From assembly GCA_025602905.1 (NCBI GenBank), contig JAHLKI010000011.1:310001-374000 (forward strand): 64,000 nucleotides of DNA, read 5' to 3'. The DNA is from Phlyctochytrium arcticum (Eukaryota; Chytridiomycota; Chytridiomycetes; Chytridiales; Chytridiaceae). A program made the position numbers and the translations under genes. The notes beneath the pieces were generated by a model. The model searched no databases. It had not been told where the DNA came from and worked only from the letters and a program-made list of their open reading frames with translations. Positions 1 to 12,500 of this stretch are shown in pieces (positions within the stretch are counted from its first letter, which is position 1; each line of letters opens with the position of its first letter).

Positions 1-2416
1 CCCATGTTGCATTTGAAGGTTGCGCAGGGTTGCCAAATCTGGCAATTGAGGTGCAGGAGGGGGGCCGCCCGCAGCAGGCCCTTGCGCGGTATTTGATGCG
101 GAAGAACATTGTGCATCCTCGCCCAATTGAAGCCAGGCAGGTTTGGATGTGAAGTTGCGGACCGTTAGCTGGTCGTTAATCACAGTATACGGAAGTCCGG
201 CATTTGCCGCCCTGTGAGAAAAAAAATCTGATGAGTATCGGACGCAGTAACGAGTGATTGATCGCATGCTTACCTGGAACCCGGAGATGCAGGTATAATC
301 ATGAAGGTACGATCAAAACTCCGATTGGTGCGTGCGTCTAGGGGGATATCCAGTGAGTACACTTGCTATAGGAGATACAATATGTAACTAGATTTACCTT
401 CTTTGAATTCACCATGCACCATGATAAATAAAGTCGCATCTGCTCCAGCACCCGTTTGATATCCTTCAATCAACATTTTGTTCTTCGGTTCCAAAGCATG
501 TGATGTCCGTGGGATCTTGCTAAACACTTCCATGATCTTGCTGGCCCCACGTTGTAACAGATTTATGCGCTTTTCTAATGCCGAGTTTTAACCAGGGTAA
601 GTTGACTTCAGAACATCCAAAATTTACCGTTATCCTTGGTTGTGTCCAAATTTCGATTGAAGTTGCGCCACCGATCCTGGTATTGACTTGACGAAGTCCT
701 TATCGCGACCAGGGAGAAGGCAGCAGCATCATGATACAAATCGGAAAGCGCTTGTCGGTTATGGTCGAAAGAAGTAAAAAACCTACGATGCAAAGTTAGC
801 TTGGCTTCTTCTAGTGCAGGCGAGCTTTCGTGCTTACTTTTGAACAAAATCAACGGCTGTCGCTTCGGTAGCTGGGGAGTCAAAGAATCCGGGTTGTGGC
901 TTAAGAGGCAGGCTGGCTGCAGCTGGATCAATGGCAAAAGTGATGTCACCAATGATGGGTTCCAGATCCAGAATCTCTATCGAAGGAAACATTTTTTTGA
1001 CATCGCTATCGTAGAGTTAGGGCGTGCTCAAACGCAAGTTCACGCATGCAATAGTATACCTTCGATAGACGATTGCGCCGCCGGCTTTTGCCATTTCTTT
1101 GGCGCATAGAGGATTTCCGGCCAAGAGAAGCTCCCTCAACGAGTGAAACTCACTGCCCTTTATTGGCTCTAAATCACGGAATGACCGTAGACTGTTGTTT
1201 TGAAATGACAATGCCGTGACTTTGGGAACCCATTGTGACAGAGAGGCGAAATGAGACAGGCTCGATATTCGGTTTGAGGCAAATGATATAGTTTGCACCT
1301 ATACAAGTACCATTGGTAAACATGAAAAGTCGCCGCAACTTGGTGAAAACATACATCTGGGCAAAGTTCGCCAATCATTTTGCAGATCACTCCCCCCATC
1401 TTTGACTCAGGCTCAAATGAGCGAATTCCCGCGCTGTGCAATATGGGATCGGATATGATGTTCTCCATGTCCAGAAATATCATTTGCGGATTGTAGCGCG
1501 CTTGTATCAGCGCTCGAAAGGCCTCAATTACACTGGTCCGCGGACGAGAACCGGAATCCTGAAAGTTGACTCTTGAGCTGCTGCTTTGACCTCCTGCGCC
1601 CCCTCCTTGAACAATCAGAATCTGAAATTCAAAGTTACTACACGGTATGACCTGTGGGGGAAAGGAATTTGTTGCCGTACTTTGAACTTTAAGAAATTAA
1701 TCCCGCTAAGTTTGACCAGTGTTTGTGCTTGCAAAGCATTTGAAGTGGTCATCACTATTGTATTATTCTGGATTTCGCTTGTCTGTAATTTGGGCAAATG
1801 AGCAAAATAATTCAAGCGTATATGCGCTTGACGAACCTGCAGAATGTCAACAGGATTGGAAACTTTTCGCAGCAACCATGCTATCAGACCCGGGGCACCA
1901 GTATCGGGCGGAAGATTTGAAATCTAATTCAAAATGTCAATGAACTTGTAGCATGACACTTGTATGCTTGAAACGTACCTGAACCTGCTCGATTGAACCG
2001 TTAAATGGAGGCAACTCGCTTGGTGGGGGAGCACGGCTGTATGGACCCCTATAGCACTTTCGATAAGCTTCAGACACAACACAAACGACATCTTAAACAT
2101 CCTACCCTCGGCCCCTTCCATTGCTATCGTCATCGGTCATGAAGTTTTCACCTCTTCCTCGGTCGGTTCCTCGGTCGTTTCCGCGGTATCCGCCTCGGCT
2201 TCCACCCCTTGGACGAAATGAAACGGAATCATTACGACTTCCACCTCTGCCACCGAAAGACCCATTCCCTCCTATTCCTCCGTCCCGCGCACTGTTGAAG
2301 CCGTCCCCGCCGTCACCTCTTGACGGTCCACTGTAGTGATCTCCTTGACCTCGGAAAGACCGATCACCGGTAAAAGATCCACGGCCACTACCACCACGTC
2401 CCCCGAAAAAGCTCAT
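1..2416 (-). CDS. mex67: Mex67/NXF1-type mRNA export receptor (partial, C-terminus beyond the left edge)
   Basis: Mex67 is the main mRNA nuclear export receptor; with Mtr2 it carries mRNPs through nuclear pores. The protein starts at 2416 with an RGG-rich, disordered N-terminus (MSFFGGRGGSGRGSF...). Downstream exons encode leucine-rich repeats at about 1298-1017 (FASNRISSLSHF, ELLLAGNPLC) and an NTF2-like domain at about 1010-600 (motifs LDLEPIIGDITF and FDHNRQALSDLYHD). The first 60 bases of the window encode the beginning of a TAP-C/UBA-like FG-nucleoporin-binding domain (ATLRNLQMQHG), so the stop lies outside. Domain order matches the family. Several introns interrupt the gene and I did not resolve each junction. 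Identity is secure; the exact exon edges between 1300 and 2100, where an RNA-binding domain is expected, are not. Confidence 0.88.
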
Positions 2417-3268
2417 AGCAAAGAAAAGTAGACGAGGGTGAACAGAAGGACTTTGTTGAAGGCGAAACCTGAAGGCTTCCGCTCGGAATCAAAATGTGTA
2501 TTGGTCCACGTTTTGGTGAAATGGGCGGTGAACGACATTATGGAGGTCATTTAGTGGCATTAGGATAGATTGCACGATCATGTGACGGACTTTTTGCATC
2601 GGTACTTTAGAGCTTTTCAGCATGTATTAGATGGTTACCGAGAAATAATAACCTTTTGCTTTACATTGCCTAGTTGTCCTATATAGACAGCTTCCGGGCG
2701 CCATAAAGCACCCAGAAGGTCATTTCTCAAATCGGTACTTGTGTACAAGTCGTCAACCAAGACCCTTAGGTACAAAAGCACTAAATAAATAGATCCCGGA
2801 GTCAGTCGCACTTTTAGTCCCAAAATCGTCAAACCCCGTTGCAATCTGACTCAACAACGTTTCCAAATTGCCAACATGCCTGGCAAGCTACAGTGGCTTA
2901 GCATATGAACAACCCATCACTTGAATCACTTCGCCTTCGCCGGGATCGATCAACGGCGGTTCTCACATTTTTCTACCGTACTGCCAGATCTATGGCTCTT
3001 CCGGCCCCGCATGAACTGTTTGTTGGATGCAGCCGGAGCAAATTTTTGAGTGGAAACGATGATACATGTAGCGGGTCACTATAGGACCTGAACAGTAGGC
3101 AGAAGTGATGAGAAAATCACGCAAGTGGATTGATGAGCTGTTTTGTGCTTGTACGCAATGGATGTAATTACAAAATGAAAAGTGGGGAACCTCGAAGGTA
3201 TATGAATGGTGGGATGCTCCGAAATTCCGCACGAGAAGGAAGCGCTCTCGTTGTGAGCGTTTGATGGA
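2417..3268. other. Intergenic region, mex67 upstream and SSADH 3' flank
   Basis: The open frames here are short, in several frames and without recognisable motifs. The left part is presumably the mex67 promoter and the right part the SSADH 3' untranslated region. Confidence 0.5.
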
Positions 3269-5303
3269 TCACAAATGGCTTTCACCGACTCCGCCAATGC
3301 AGATGTATTTGATCTCTTGGTACTCCTCCAATCCATATTTGGACCCTTCCCGACCAAGACCGGACTCCTTGATACCTCCAAATGGAGCTACCTCAGTTGA
3401 AATCAATCCTAGAAGCATCAGATATTAGTTTGAGAAGGACCAGGCAGAGAAGTATCTAGTTCATTACCTTCATTCACACCAACCATGCCCGCCTCAAGGG
3501 CTTCAGATACTCGGAAGATGCGCCCCACGTCCCGGGAGAAGAAGTAGCTTGCCAATCCAAATGGCGTGTCGTTCGCTCTTGCAATGACTGAGAATCCAGT
3601 GTTTCAGTTACATCATCAAGTAGACGTAGGCTAACTCATGTGCGCACCTTCTTCTTCAGTCTCAAATTTGAATAGACCCGCCACAGGCCCAAACGTCTCC
3701 TCTGTGCTCAAATCCATATTTGAGTTCATGCCAGTAAGAATGGTCGGTTCGAAGAACTGTCGGCCAAGACCATGAGGTTTGCCTCCTGTAATGGCAACAG
3801 CTCCTTTCTCAATAGCATCGTTGACATGAGCTAAAACCTTCTCCCAGCCGGCCTTGGTGATCAATGGCCCAATTTGAACTCCTTTATCCAAACCATGCCC
3901 AACTGGCATACTCTGGAGTCTCTTGGCGAGCTTTTCGGCAAAGAGATCGTAAACGCCAGCTTGAACAAAGATTCTGTTTGCGCTGACGCATGTCTGACCC
4001 GTGTTCCGATACTTTGAGCCGATGCAACCCTCCACCGCAGCGTCAATATCCGCATCATCTATGTTACAAGTAAGTACAACAGCAGTGTACACTCGATCGT
4101 GGTGACCTACCGAAGACAATGAATGCTGCATTTCCACCGAGTTCCAGCGACATTTTCTTGATATGCTTGGCACACTGCTCCGCTAGAATGCGGCCGACTT
4201 GCGTCTTCCAAAACTATCAGTTTACGAAATGTACTCAATCGCACATATAGCAACTCACAGATCCGGTAAAGGTAATTTTCCGAACGACGGGATTGCCAGT
4301 CAACTCCTTGCCCACAAGCAAGGAATTGTCCTTTGAAGCCGTAACAACGTTTAAAATGCCGGGTGGAACACCGGCCTCTTCACCCAGACGAGCTAGCGCT
4401 AATGCCGACAATGGCGTCTCGGGACTGGGTTTGAGAACCACACTGCACCCGGCTGCTATGGCGGGGGCGATCTTTCGAGTGAGCATTGCATTTGGAAAGT
4501 TCCAAGGGGTGATTGCCCCGACAACTCCGATTGGCTGTTTGATGGCCAACAGACGTCGTCCTTGTGCATGGGTTGGGATAACATCACCATATGCCCTAGT
4601 TCAGTGTCAGTACAGGACATGGGCAGGTAAAAGTACACGAGTTCGCAAACCTTGGTGCCTCTTCAGCGAACCATTGTACAAAAGAAGCACCATATGAGAC
4701 TTCTCCAATCGCCTGAGTGCAGCGTCAGCGATGCCGCAGTGTTGTGGATATAAAGCTCACTTACCTCCTCCAGAGGTTTGCCACTCTCCATTGTTATTAT
4801 TTGCGCTTCCAAATGCCATGGTGTGAGATCCAAAGCTGAAAAAACATGTTCTAGGCCATACCTAGATCTTGTTTATGCTCGTGAATCAGGTCGTACCACT
4901 TTCGTAGAACATTGGCCCGTTGCTGTTCGGGATAAGATAAATAGGACATTCAATCAAGTGGCCAAGATGTGCTTACTCTGGCTGTCGTTTGTGCCCATTT
5001 CTTTTGGGCAGATTCGGCTGCAGATATAGCGTCTGCTGTATCTTCGGCAACCATATTCGGAACGGAGGCAAACGGCACCACATTGGCGGGGTCAATCACA
5101 TCATATACAGCCCCCGACCTCGCCGGCACCCATTGTCCGCCGATGAAACCTTTTTGTTGCAGCAGATCCGGCTTTACATGAAGAATTCGAAGGTATTAGT
5201 GCTAGTCCATACTTGAAGTCTTCTATATTTCAGACATACCCTCTTTAATGACAGTGAATGGCTCAACCGCGCACCACTTGTTTTCTGAAGTTGCGCTACA
5301 CAT
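3269..5303 (-). CDS. Succinate-semialdehyde dehydrogenase (NAD(P)+), GABA shunt
   Basis: An aldehyde dehydrogenase of the SSADH branch, oxidising succinate semialdehyde to succinate in GABA catabolism. Readable in order are the N-terminal [13 protein letters not shown] motif, the cofactor-binding stretch [16 protein letters not shown], the [11 protein letters not shown] loop, the LELGGNAAF segment with the general-base Glu, and the catalytic Cys in [11 protein letters not shown]. The C-terminal signature is [15 protein letters not shown], followed by [17 protein letters not shown]. These features place it nearer GabD/Uga2 than other ALDHs. The start is the ATG at 5301-5303 ([10 protein letters not shown]) and the stop is at 3269-3271. 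At least six short introns are present. No convincing mitochondrial presequence precedes the chosen start, so a cytosolic location is plausible. Confidence 0.9.
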
Positions 5304-6889
5304 TTTCGAGAACGAACTCTAGCAGCACACCATAAAGATCCTGAGTACATGCCGGAAATCTCTTTTGTTTATCAAAGGTTCCAAGTTCAATACCTGTCAG
5401 AATTGGCTTCCGTCCCGCTCATGTTGTCAGACCCCCCTTCCTTCCGTGCCTCCCGAAGCTAAGCGCATATTTCAAACGGGGCGATGTCAAAAAAGGTTTC
5501 CATACAACTATCACAGGCTGCCGACGAAACTTGGAATTCCCCGGGGCATCCCATCCTCGAGGAGCAGAAGAATAAGGATGCCGAGGTCCAACACTGGCCC
5601 AAGCGGAACTCCCCGACACTTGTCGTAACGAACTGACGAACCAACAAAGAGATCTGTGTATCGGTCTCTCTCTTACAAGTGCGAATTCGCAGCAGCTTCC
5701 TTCTTGGTTCTAATTACAGTACTGTAATGAATATCCGGGACTCAGCATGCATGCAGCAGAGGCAAGTTCTGGTGGATATTGTTCGCGCATCTGAAGGGGG
5801 ACGCGCCGACAATAACGTGGACATCAAAAGATCTCTATATAGTTACGGACATTCTCGCCTTACTTGTGAGTTGATCGATTGGCTGAGATGGTCCAACAAA
5901 CTCCTCACGCGGCTTAAACACCAGGATCTCTAATTACAGGGAAGGTCTTGATGGGATTGAGTTACCTCTGAAAGAGCAATGCCTGAGGATTCAGTGAGGA
6001 ACCATTGCCAGTATCGAAAGTCACATCGAATAAAGACGCCGACGATCTACAGGGACAAGCGTTACGGCGTTCGTTACTGGTCTTCGACGCGTATCACACC
6101 ACAAGGCGCAACGAAGGGTAGATGCCGTGCAACATGAAGCGTCGTTGGGGCGACAACGTTGGACGAAGATCGGCGATTGGCTGGGACTGGGGCGATGTCG
6201 TGAGGACGGTCAAGCTCCAGACTTCGATCCATACCAAAGCTTTTGTACCAGAATCTGTCGAATCAGGCTTGCATGCCTTCTCTTCGACTACTTTCGAACA
6301 TCATTTCACTGGCGGGTTACGAAATGAAGGTTGAAGGGAGCAGACCTTCGAAGGGTGAAAAGGGCACCAGAAGGACGTTCTTGGATTGCTGGGCGCGTCA
6401 ATGCATTCCAATAATCCGGGGGATTCTGAGTTAAGGCTCCTCTCTCATTCTTCCTGATGACCTTAAGCTGAATATGACGAAGGGCGCAAATGTTAGAATG
6501 GAACTTCTACGCAGAGTAGGCAGTACCAGCCGTCAGGCTTGTAATAGTAGAACGCTCTGTAGCGTAATATGTTAAATGGTATGAATTTGCGAGGCAATCC
6601 CATATAGCGACATGATGAACGCGGAAATGACTTTCTTCGCTCGCTCCGGAGTGAGCCAACTCCCATACTTCTTGCCCCAATCAAAAGTATGCTAAATTCA
6701 CGTTCTGGGCAGTAAACTCGAGGCCGGCAAGGCGACGGTATCGTTGGGGCAGCGAGACGCTGTCAAAACCTGCCGCGCGTCGGATGTTGGGCGCGTAAAC
6801 AAACAAGATACTTTTGCACGATCAATTTATTTCTACCAAGACAGACTCCTTACGAATATATCATAGCTGAGAGGGCGAATACAGCAGTC
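5304..6889. other. 1.6 kb without a recognisable gene
   Basis: Overlapping open frames of 60-90 codons occur on both strands, but none has a recognisable domain, a consistent exon chain or a good start. The left end must contain the SSADH promoter and the right end the Rtt106-like promoter. A decayed mobile element is possible, but I see no terminal repeats or transposase motif. Confidence 0.45.
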
Positions 6890-8444
6890 ATGAAGGGGTA
6901 AGTGTCGGGGTCCTGTTTCCATCTTCCTAAACTAATTGGTGGAAAATTGGATAGGCCAGTCCCTCAAATATCTCCCGAGCTCTTGAAAGATCTTCCACCA
7001 GTATTACAGACTAAATGCACAAAACTTATAGCTGCATACCCTCCAAGCTTGTCCACAATACAAGAATTACTTGGGTTCATTACAAAGAATATTTCAAAGA
7101 CCGAGGCCGCGAATGATGCATCAAAGAAGCGAAAGTTGGACACGTTGATCGAGTCGGACAGTTCGGATTATGTTTGTACCATCGATGGATTGTCGTTCAC
7201 ATCGCCTGCGCGCAAAAAGTTTTCATTGCGGATACATGAAAACTCCTTGCATCTCGTGTCCATTAAGGAAGCAGATCTCATTGAACACTCGTACGAGTCG
7301 GAGGATCTTGCTTATGCCTTTTGCTTGCCTACACCGGAGAAGCCCAAACCACATTGGACCATCTGTCTACTCGCTAAGAACGGCAAAGACTCTATTGTTT
7401 TCGGTTTTGATGATCAGAGTGCCAATCTGGTGATTACGAATGGAGAAACGGGAGAGAGCAATCCCGTCTCCAAGAAGCTTAGCTGTAAGGCCATCATTCT
7501 GGATTGGATACGGAAAGCTCTCCGTTTCGATGTCATTGAGCCTATGAACAAAGTGTTTCGCGCCAGACGCCGCGCGGGGGACTTTCATGTCAACTGCTAT
7601 ATGAAGGCCAAGGACGGGTAAGTGGAAATTGCTCACATTGATCAAATTCCTTTTTTTAATGAAGAAATCTAGCCATCTGTATCCGCTATCTACCGGTATA
7701 TTCTTTGGGCTAAAAAAGCCCATTGTTTTTCTGCCATTCTCCAAAATTGCACGAATGCACATGTTTGCGCCCACAGGACGTCATTTCAACTTGTCGATAC
7801 AAACCTTCCCGGACGCAGACGACGGAGCAGATGCGGAGGAAATTGATTTCTCCATGATTGACCCCGAGGAGACAGACGGGCTAACAAATTACATCGAGAA
7901 ACACAGCAGACGGTTTGGGGAGGGGCAGAATGTACCTCTTGATGCTGCAGGGGATAAGAGTAAGCGTGAAAATGACGTGTCCCAAGCTATGGCAGAGATC
8001 GATGAGGAAGAGGATGAAGATTTTGTCCCATCAGACCGGGAGGAGGTATGCTGCGACGGCTGTGTATTTTCATTTGGATATCGACTAATAACGGCATTTA
8101 AATAGGTTGGAGAAGAATGGGATAGCGACCATGACTCTGATGCCAGTGATCATGTTCCCAACTCCCGGCCGTCCAGACACGATGATGCTTCTGATGAGGG
8201 GAGCGTGGAAGAGGCAGATTTGGAAAGTGAGGAGGAAGAGAGCCAGGAGGGAGATACGACATCGGCCTCAAAAAAGCCTGCTGTAGTAGAAAGTGATTCC
8301 GAATCCGAAGATGAAGGTGAAAATGAACAGGACGATTCGGGCGAGAGTTCACCGACGGCGGAGGCACCGCCACCAAGGGGAATGGCCGCAATCGCGGCAA
8401 GAATAGCGCTTGAAACGGCAGAGAAAAAGCGAGCGAGGAAGTAA
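6890..8444 (+). CDS. Rtt106-like histone chaperone with tandem PH-type domains
   Basis: The four-exon model (6890-6897, 6955-7617, 7673-8045, 8106-8444) gives 460 residues and keeps frame at every junction. The first exon is only 8 bases (ATG AAG GG). Two PH-like domains are visible. One surrounds CTIDGLSFTSPARKKFSLRI. The second surrounds GHLYPLSTGIFFGLKKPIVF and FNLSIQTFPD, which is typical of the Rtt106/Pob3 middle domain. The last 130 residues are strongly acidic (DEEEDEDF, SDSESEDEGE), as in histone chaperones. The family binds H3-H4 and acts in replication-coupled nucleosome assembly and heterochromatin. A Pob3/SSRP1 assignment is less likely because the protein is short and lacks the Pob3 N-terminal dimerisation region. 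It converges with fcf1, leaving 77 bases between stops. Confidence 0.8.
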
Positions 8445-8521
8445 AAACATACCGCTTAGGCGGCGATAGAAGTCATAAATTAAAGAATGCAAAATATATA
8501 TACAATGCCCAATGGCTCAAG

Positions 8522-9277
8522 TTAGACTGGCGTTTCTGGTAACCGCTCGATGGTGTACTTTCTTGCTGCGATGTACATGATTGGAATACCCGGGATTTTT
8601 CGAATTCGTCGCTTCAGTTCCCGATCACACGTAGCGACGATATAGCACTTATGTTGCATGACTCGATTCACAATGCAGTCATCGGCATAGATTCCCTTGT
8701 GTGTACAGGGCAAGCGCTCAAATCGAGGATCACGGGCAATCTTGAGGGCTATCCGGTACTTGACACCAAGCTTTTCCAACTCTGCCATGACACAATCTGT
8801 AATGCACGGAACGCATTTGGCATACAGGCAGTCCATCATGGCCTTCATAAGCTCTAGCTTGTTTTGGATGGAGAAATTGATAAAATTTGTGTCGACCAAG
8901 ACATGGTATGGTGGTCCCAGGGCTTCGTTATATTTGAAAAAGAGGGATGATGCCACCTGTGGACTGTGAGAACAAAAGTGCATCAGAACTTGGCCTTTGG
9001 TAATAATTGTTGTAATTGAGCTTACATATGGCGCACAAGTTCCTTTTCCTTGACTTTCTCTTCTTTCTGGGCCTTTTCCTTGTTTGCCTTTCTGCAAACG
9101 AATAGTCGTCAGTAGCTGTTTCAGACAACAGGGTTCACAGGTACGTACAAGCGTTGATCCTGCAAGGAAATAGTCCGCTTTACTTCAGCAAACTTCCTAG
9201 TTTTCTTTGCTTTTCCCTAGCGTATGTAGTGTTAGAGCCTGGGCCGTTGCTCAAGAAGGATCTCCGGTTCTTACCAT
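8522..9277 (-). CDS. fcf1: Fcf1/Utp24 PIN-domain endonuclease of the SSU processome
   Basis: Fcf1 (Utp24) is the PIN nuclease acting at early cleavage sites A1/A2 of pre-18S rRNA in the nucleolus. The N-terminus [18 protein letters not shown] is characteristic and basic. The PIN core shows the acidic residues in [24 protein letters not shown] and the GIYADDCIV and [13 protein letters not shown] segments, and ends with the typical [11 protein letters not shown] and ERLPE. The start codon at 9275-9277 is an exon by itself: an intron (9217-9274) begins directly after ATG, and GGA AAA GCA follows. Two more introns are present. It is divergent from the GYF gene across a 310-base promoter region. 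Confidence 0.92.
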
Positions 9278-9587
9278 ATTGCGAGTTTTCTAAATTGTTT
9301 CTATTCCAAAATGCAAATTTACACTTTGAAATTTGTGAAGGCGACCAAAACTTTGGGCAAGCCACGTCCCGATGTTCCATGGCTGTGCCGCCAGCCTTTT
9401 GACAGTCAGCAGCTGCTGGCTCCCTTTCGCCTTCTCGACCTCCGAGAACTTTTTCTGCAAGATCTCTGCGAACGCCGCCACTCAAACGACCCGTACTTCC
9501 AACCTATCCGCAAAAGCACTTTTGCATCACTACCGCACTCCGCCCGTACCAACTATCACCAAGTAACAGCAGTCGTTCCCTTTCGAA
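9278..9587. promoter_or_regulatory. Divergent promoter region of fcf1 and the GYF gene
   Basis: This 310-base gap lies between the fcf1 start on the minus strand and the GYF-protein start on the plus strand. The minus-strand open frames across it have no recognisable content. It contains one copy of the motif CATGGCTGTGCCGCC at 9378-9392, about 100 bases upstream of the fcf1 ATG. Confidence 0.5.
9378..9392 (+). promoter_or_regulatory. CATGGCTGTGCCGCC motif, copy 1
   Basis: Exact 15-base word in the fcf1/GYF divergent promoter. Near-identical copies occur at 44208, 58249 and (inverted) 61862. Function is unknown; the promoter-type setting suggests a transcription-factor site. Confidence 0.45.
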
Positions 9588-12500
9588 ATGGCAATGAACT
9601 TTGGACCCCAATGGTATGTATACACGCTTGGTCACGATTTAGTTTATTTTGTTGGGCATTTGGCACTATCACGTCCGGCCTTTATTTGCCCCGATGTGGC
9701 TAGATATTGAACTCAAACTTGCGCTTCCTCTATTTAGGATGCGAAAGATTCCGGCCAACGAAACCGCAGCCGGCCGCTCGTCTCCCACGCTTGCTGGACC
9801 CACTACTCCCGGAACAAAAGTCAGTTCTTTCTGGGGTAGCGGAAGCTCTGCGTCGAACAACCGTCAGTCGTCCTCCAACTCCGAACAGGGCGGACGGGAC
9901 AATAATGCCGGGCTAGGATGGGGTGGAACGCCGACCACGCCCTCTGGTACATTGGACAACAGCCCATACCGCTACTCTCGGGAATTCATTCTTAGTTTAT
10001 ACGATGCGGCATTACCGCCTCCTGGCGATTTTCTGCCCGGCGCAGCGGTTATCTCTGAGGAGCCTCTACCGCCCATGGCCAACATCCCTTTGAATGACAA
10101 AGAAAAGACGGTTGGTGGCTCTTATTCTCACGAGCCATTACGCGCGAATTTTTCGTTAAATTGTGATTCCGTCTAGTTGTTCACGTCTCAGTCTGTCAAC
10201 AGTGAGATTTCGGCCCGGCGAACTCCTTATCGCGCTGATTCCAAGGATGGCATCCGTCCTCCTCGTCCCCCTGCCAACGTTCAGCGAAGTATGTTTATCA
10301 AGGTTATCTTCTGCCTCATTTTCTGACTCCTTCCTTCTTTAAAGCTTACTCGGGCCGTACTGACAGAAGTAAGTTCTTTACTGAGATTTTGCTCAAAAAC
10401 GTCGAAACTCATTGAATTTCAGCCCCCGGCCAGGAAGGGTACCGCCCCCGTCGTGCCGATGCTTATGGTAACGATGAAGATCCATGGGACACGCCTGCAG
10501 GCGTAGGAAGTTTCGGCGGAAATGGGTTTTTCAGTCAGACTGATGAAGAGCTTCGTTCCGTTGGCAGAACCCCCGCTGACACGAACAGAGAGGTGTGCAC
10601 ATTGGCCCAACGCTGTTCGGTTTGACAGTGCCTAACAAACGGGGATCTTTTTATCAGAATTCCATGCTGCTCAACACCCGCGGACGAGAATCTCCTGAGC
10701 GCTCTGGCTCTCCTTCACCTAGAGCTGACTATTCGGACCCTTCATCCGTTAGGGGTAACCGCTCTGCTTCTCCCGGGAAGCAGCACCAGGCGCACCCGGA
10801 CCACAGTGCCAATCCACTTGCAAACTCAATTTTGGGTAGAGTTGGGATTCATGGAAATGCGGATGAAGATCTCGGCAGACCCATCACCTCTCGCAGCTCG
10901 TCCTATGTGGATATGTTTGGTTCTCTGGGCCCATCGGTCAGTGCCGCCAACAGAAGTTTGGGCCGTAATACCCCGGAACTAGCACCTGGAATGACCCGCA
11001 GCATGTCCAAAGGTGACATGCAGCAGAACAACTCTAGTGCTCTACCGCCCCCCGGAATTCCTGCAGCTATGTCGTTTGTACCTCAACAGTGGCAGTATCG
11101 AGACCCCAGTGGCAATGTTCAAGGTGGGCACCTATTTTATTTGTTTCTTACATTCCAAGCTCTAAGTATTTTCGAATTACAGGGCCGTTTACTGCTCAAC
11201 AAATGCAAGAATGGTTTCGTTCTGGCTATTTCAGTGATGACTTGCCAATTAAGCGCCTTGATGACTACAATTACGAGCCTCTTGCCCGTCTAATTCATGC
11301 TTTTGGACGAGATCACCCGTTCCTGGCTGATCTTGAAGATTCGGAGCAAAGGTTCCAGCAGATGGAGCAGCAGAGGCGGTTCACCGGGCGTTTGGGATTG
11401 AGCAGTGGCTATAAGGACATTTTTCCTCCAGATGTTACTACTCCTTCCAGCCTCGGTTACAATGCCTTTGGAGGAGCTTTCGGTAGCGGCACTGGGACAC
11501 CCGCTTTGTTCACCCCCACCAATGTTTTGAGCAACGATCCATTCTCTGCTTTGCCTCGAGATCGGTTTGGTAGCAATGGGTACGATCCTGTTGGATCCAG
11601 CTCTTTCAACCGAACCTCTTGGAATGAAACCCAGAGCACCGGACGTGCAGGATGGAATGGACTAAATACAGACTTGGCATCTCCATTTTCTCGACCAATG
11701 GCTCCAATGTCTCCCATTATTAGCAAGCAAACGCCGGGCCCTGGGGCGTACTTTGACTCTCGCCATGGCCAAGATAGTCTTGAGTCCCCAGTACATCAAC
11801 GGCCCACCTCGTCCTTTCCGTCATTTGCAGCCCAAACTCAATCGTTGAACCAAGCTCCCCAGTCTCCCGTTGCCAATCTATTTTCGTCCCAACCCGTACT
11901 TGACTTCGGCGGTCCAAGCTCACACAGGAACCATTCCGGCTGGAGCAACTTTGATAATTTGGGTAATTCGAATGAGGCATCTCGTCCGTTTGATGACGGT
12001 GATAAAGCTGCAGATGCTGTATCGCGACTCATCGGTGAAGTGTCCCTCGAGCCCGAACGGAAGCATATTGAGGAACCAAAAGCTGCGCCCATTGATCAAC
12101 ATCTTGCTTCATCGCGATCGGAGGCAAAGAATGTTGCAAAGGATCCTGTTTCTCCAACCAAGGTGACACCTACTGAGCCTTCCGTACCAACCAATGAATC
12201 CAGCAAAGCAACAACCAAAGCAGCCAGCAAGGCTCGCAAAGCCCGCCAAGAACAATCCGAGCGCAAGGCCGACGTCGAACAGGCCAGTGAACCGGTAAAG
12301 CCATCCACGCCCGCAGCAGACTTGCGAAAGATCATGTCGGAGCAAGAGACTCGCAGCAAACGGGAGCGTGAGCAAATGTCGCTTGAGAAGAGTAGGCTCC
12401 TTGAATTGGAGTTGCAGCAAGAGCGGCAACGGTTGGAAGAGGAGGAGGAGCAGCAAAAGCCCAAAGGCAGCGCTTGGGCGAGCGGAGCCACAGACCAACC

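Noticed and set aside
2635..2844. 69-codon minus-strand frame between mex67 and SSADH
   Set aside because: Hydrophobic but without a signal, domain or splice partners; likely chance.
6122..6434. Overlapping plus-strand frames in the 5.3-6.9 kb gap
   Set aside because: Three frames are open at once with no motif, so they cannot be told from chance.
9180..9485. Minus-strand frames upstream of fcf1 (MAAFAEILQKKFSEVEKAKG...)
   Set aside because: The start is plausible, but the frame ends before joining the Fcf1 N-terminus and the family start [10 protein letters not shown] is found downstream with its own ATG; probably 5' leader.
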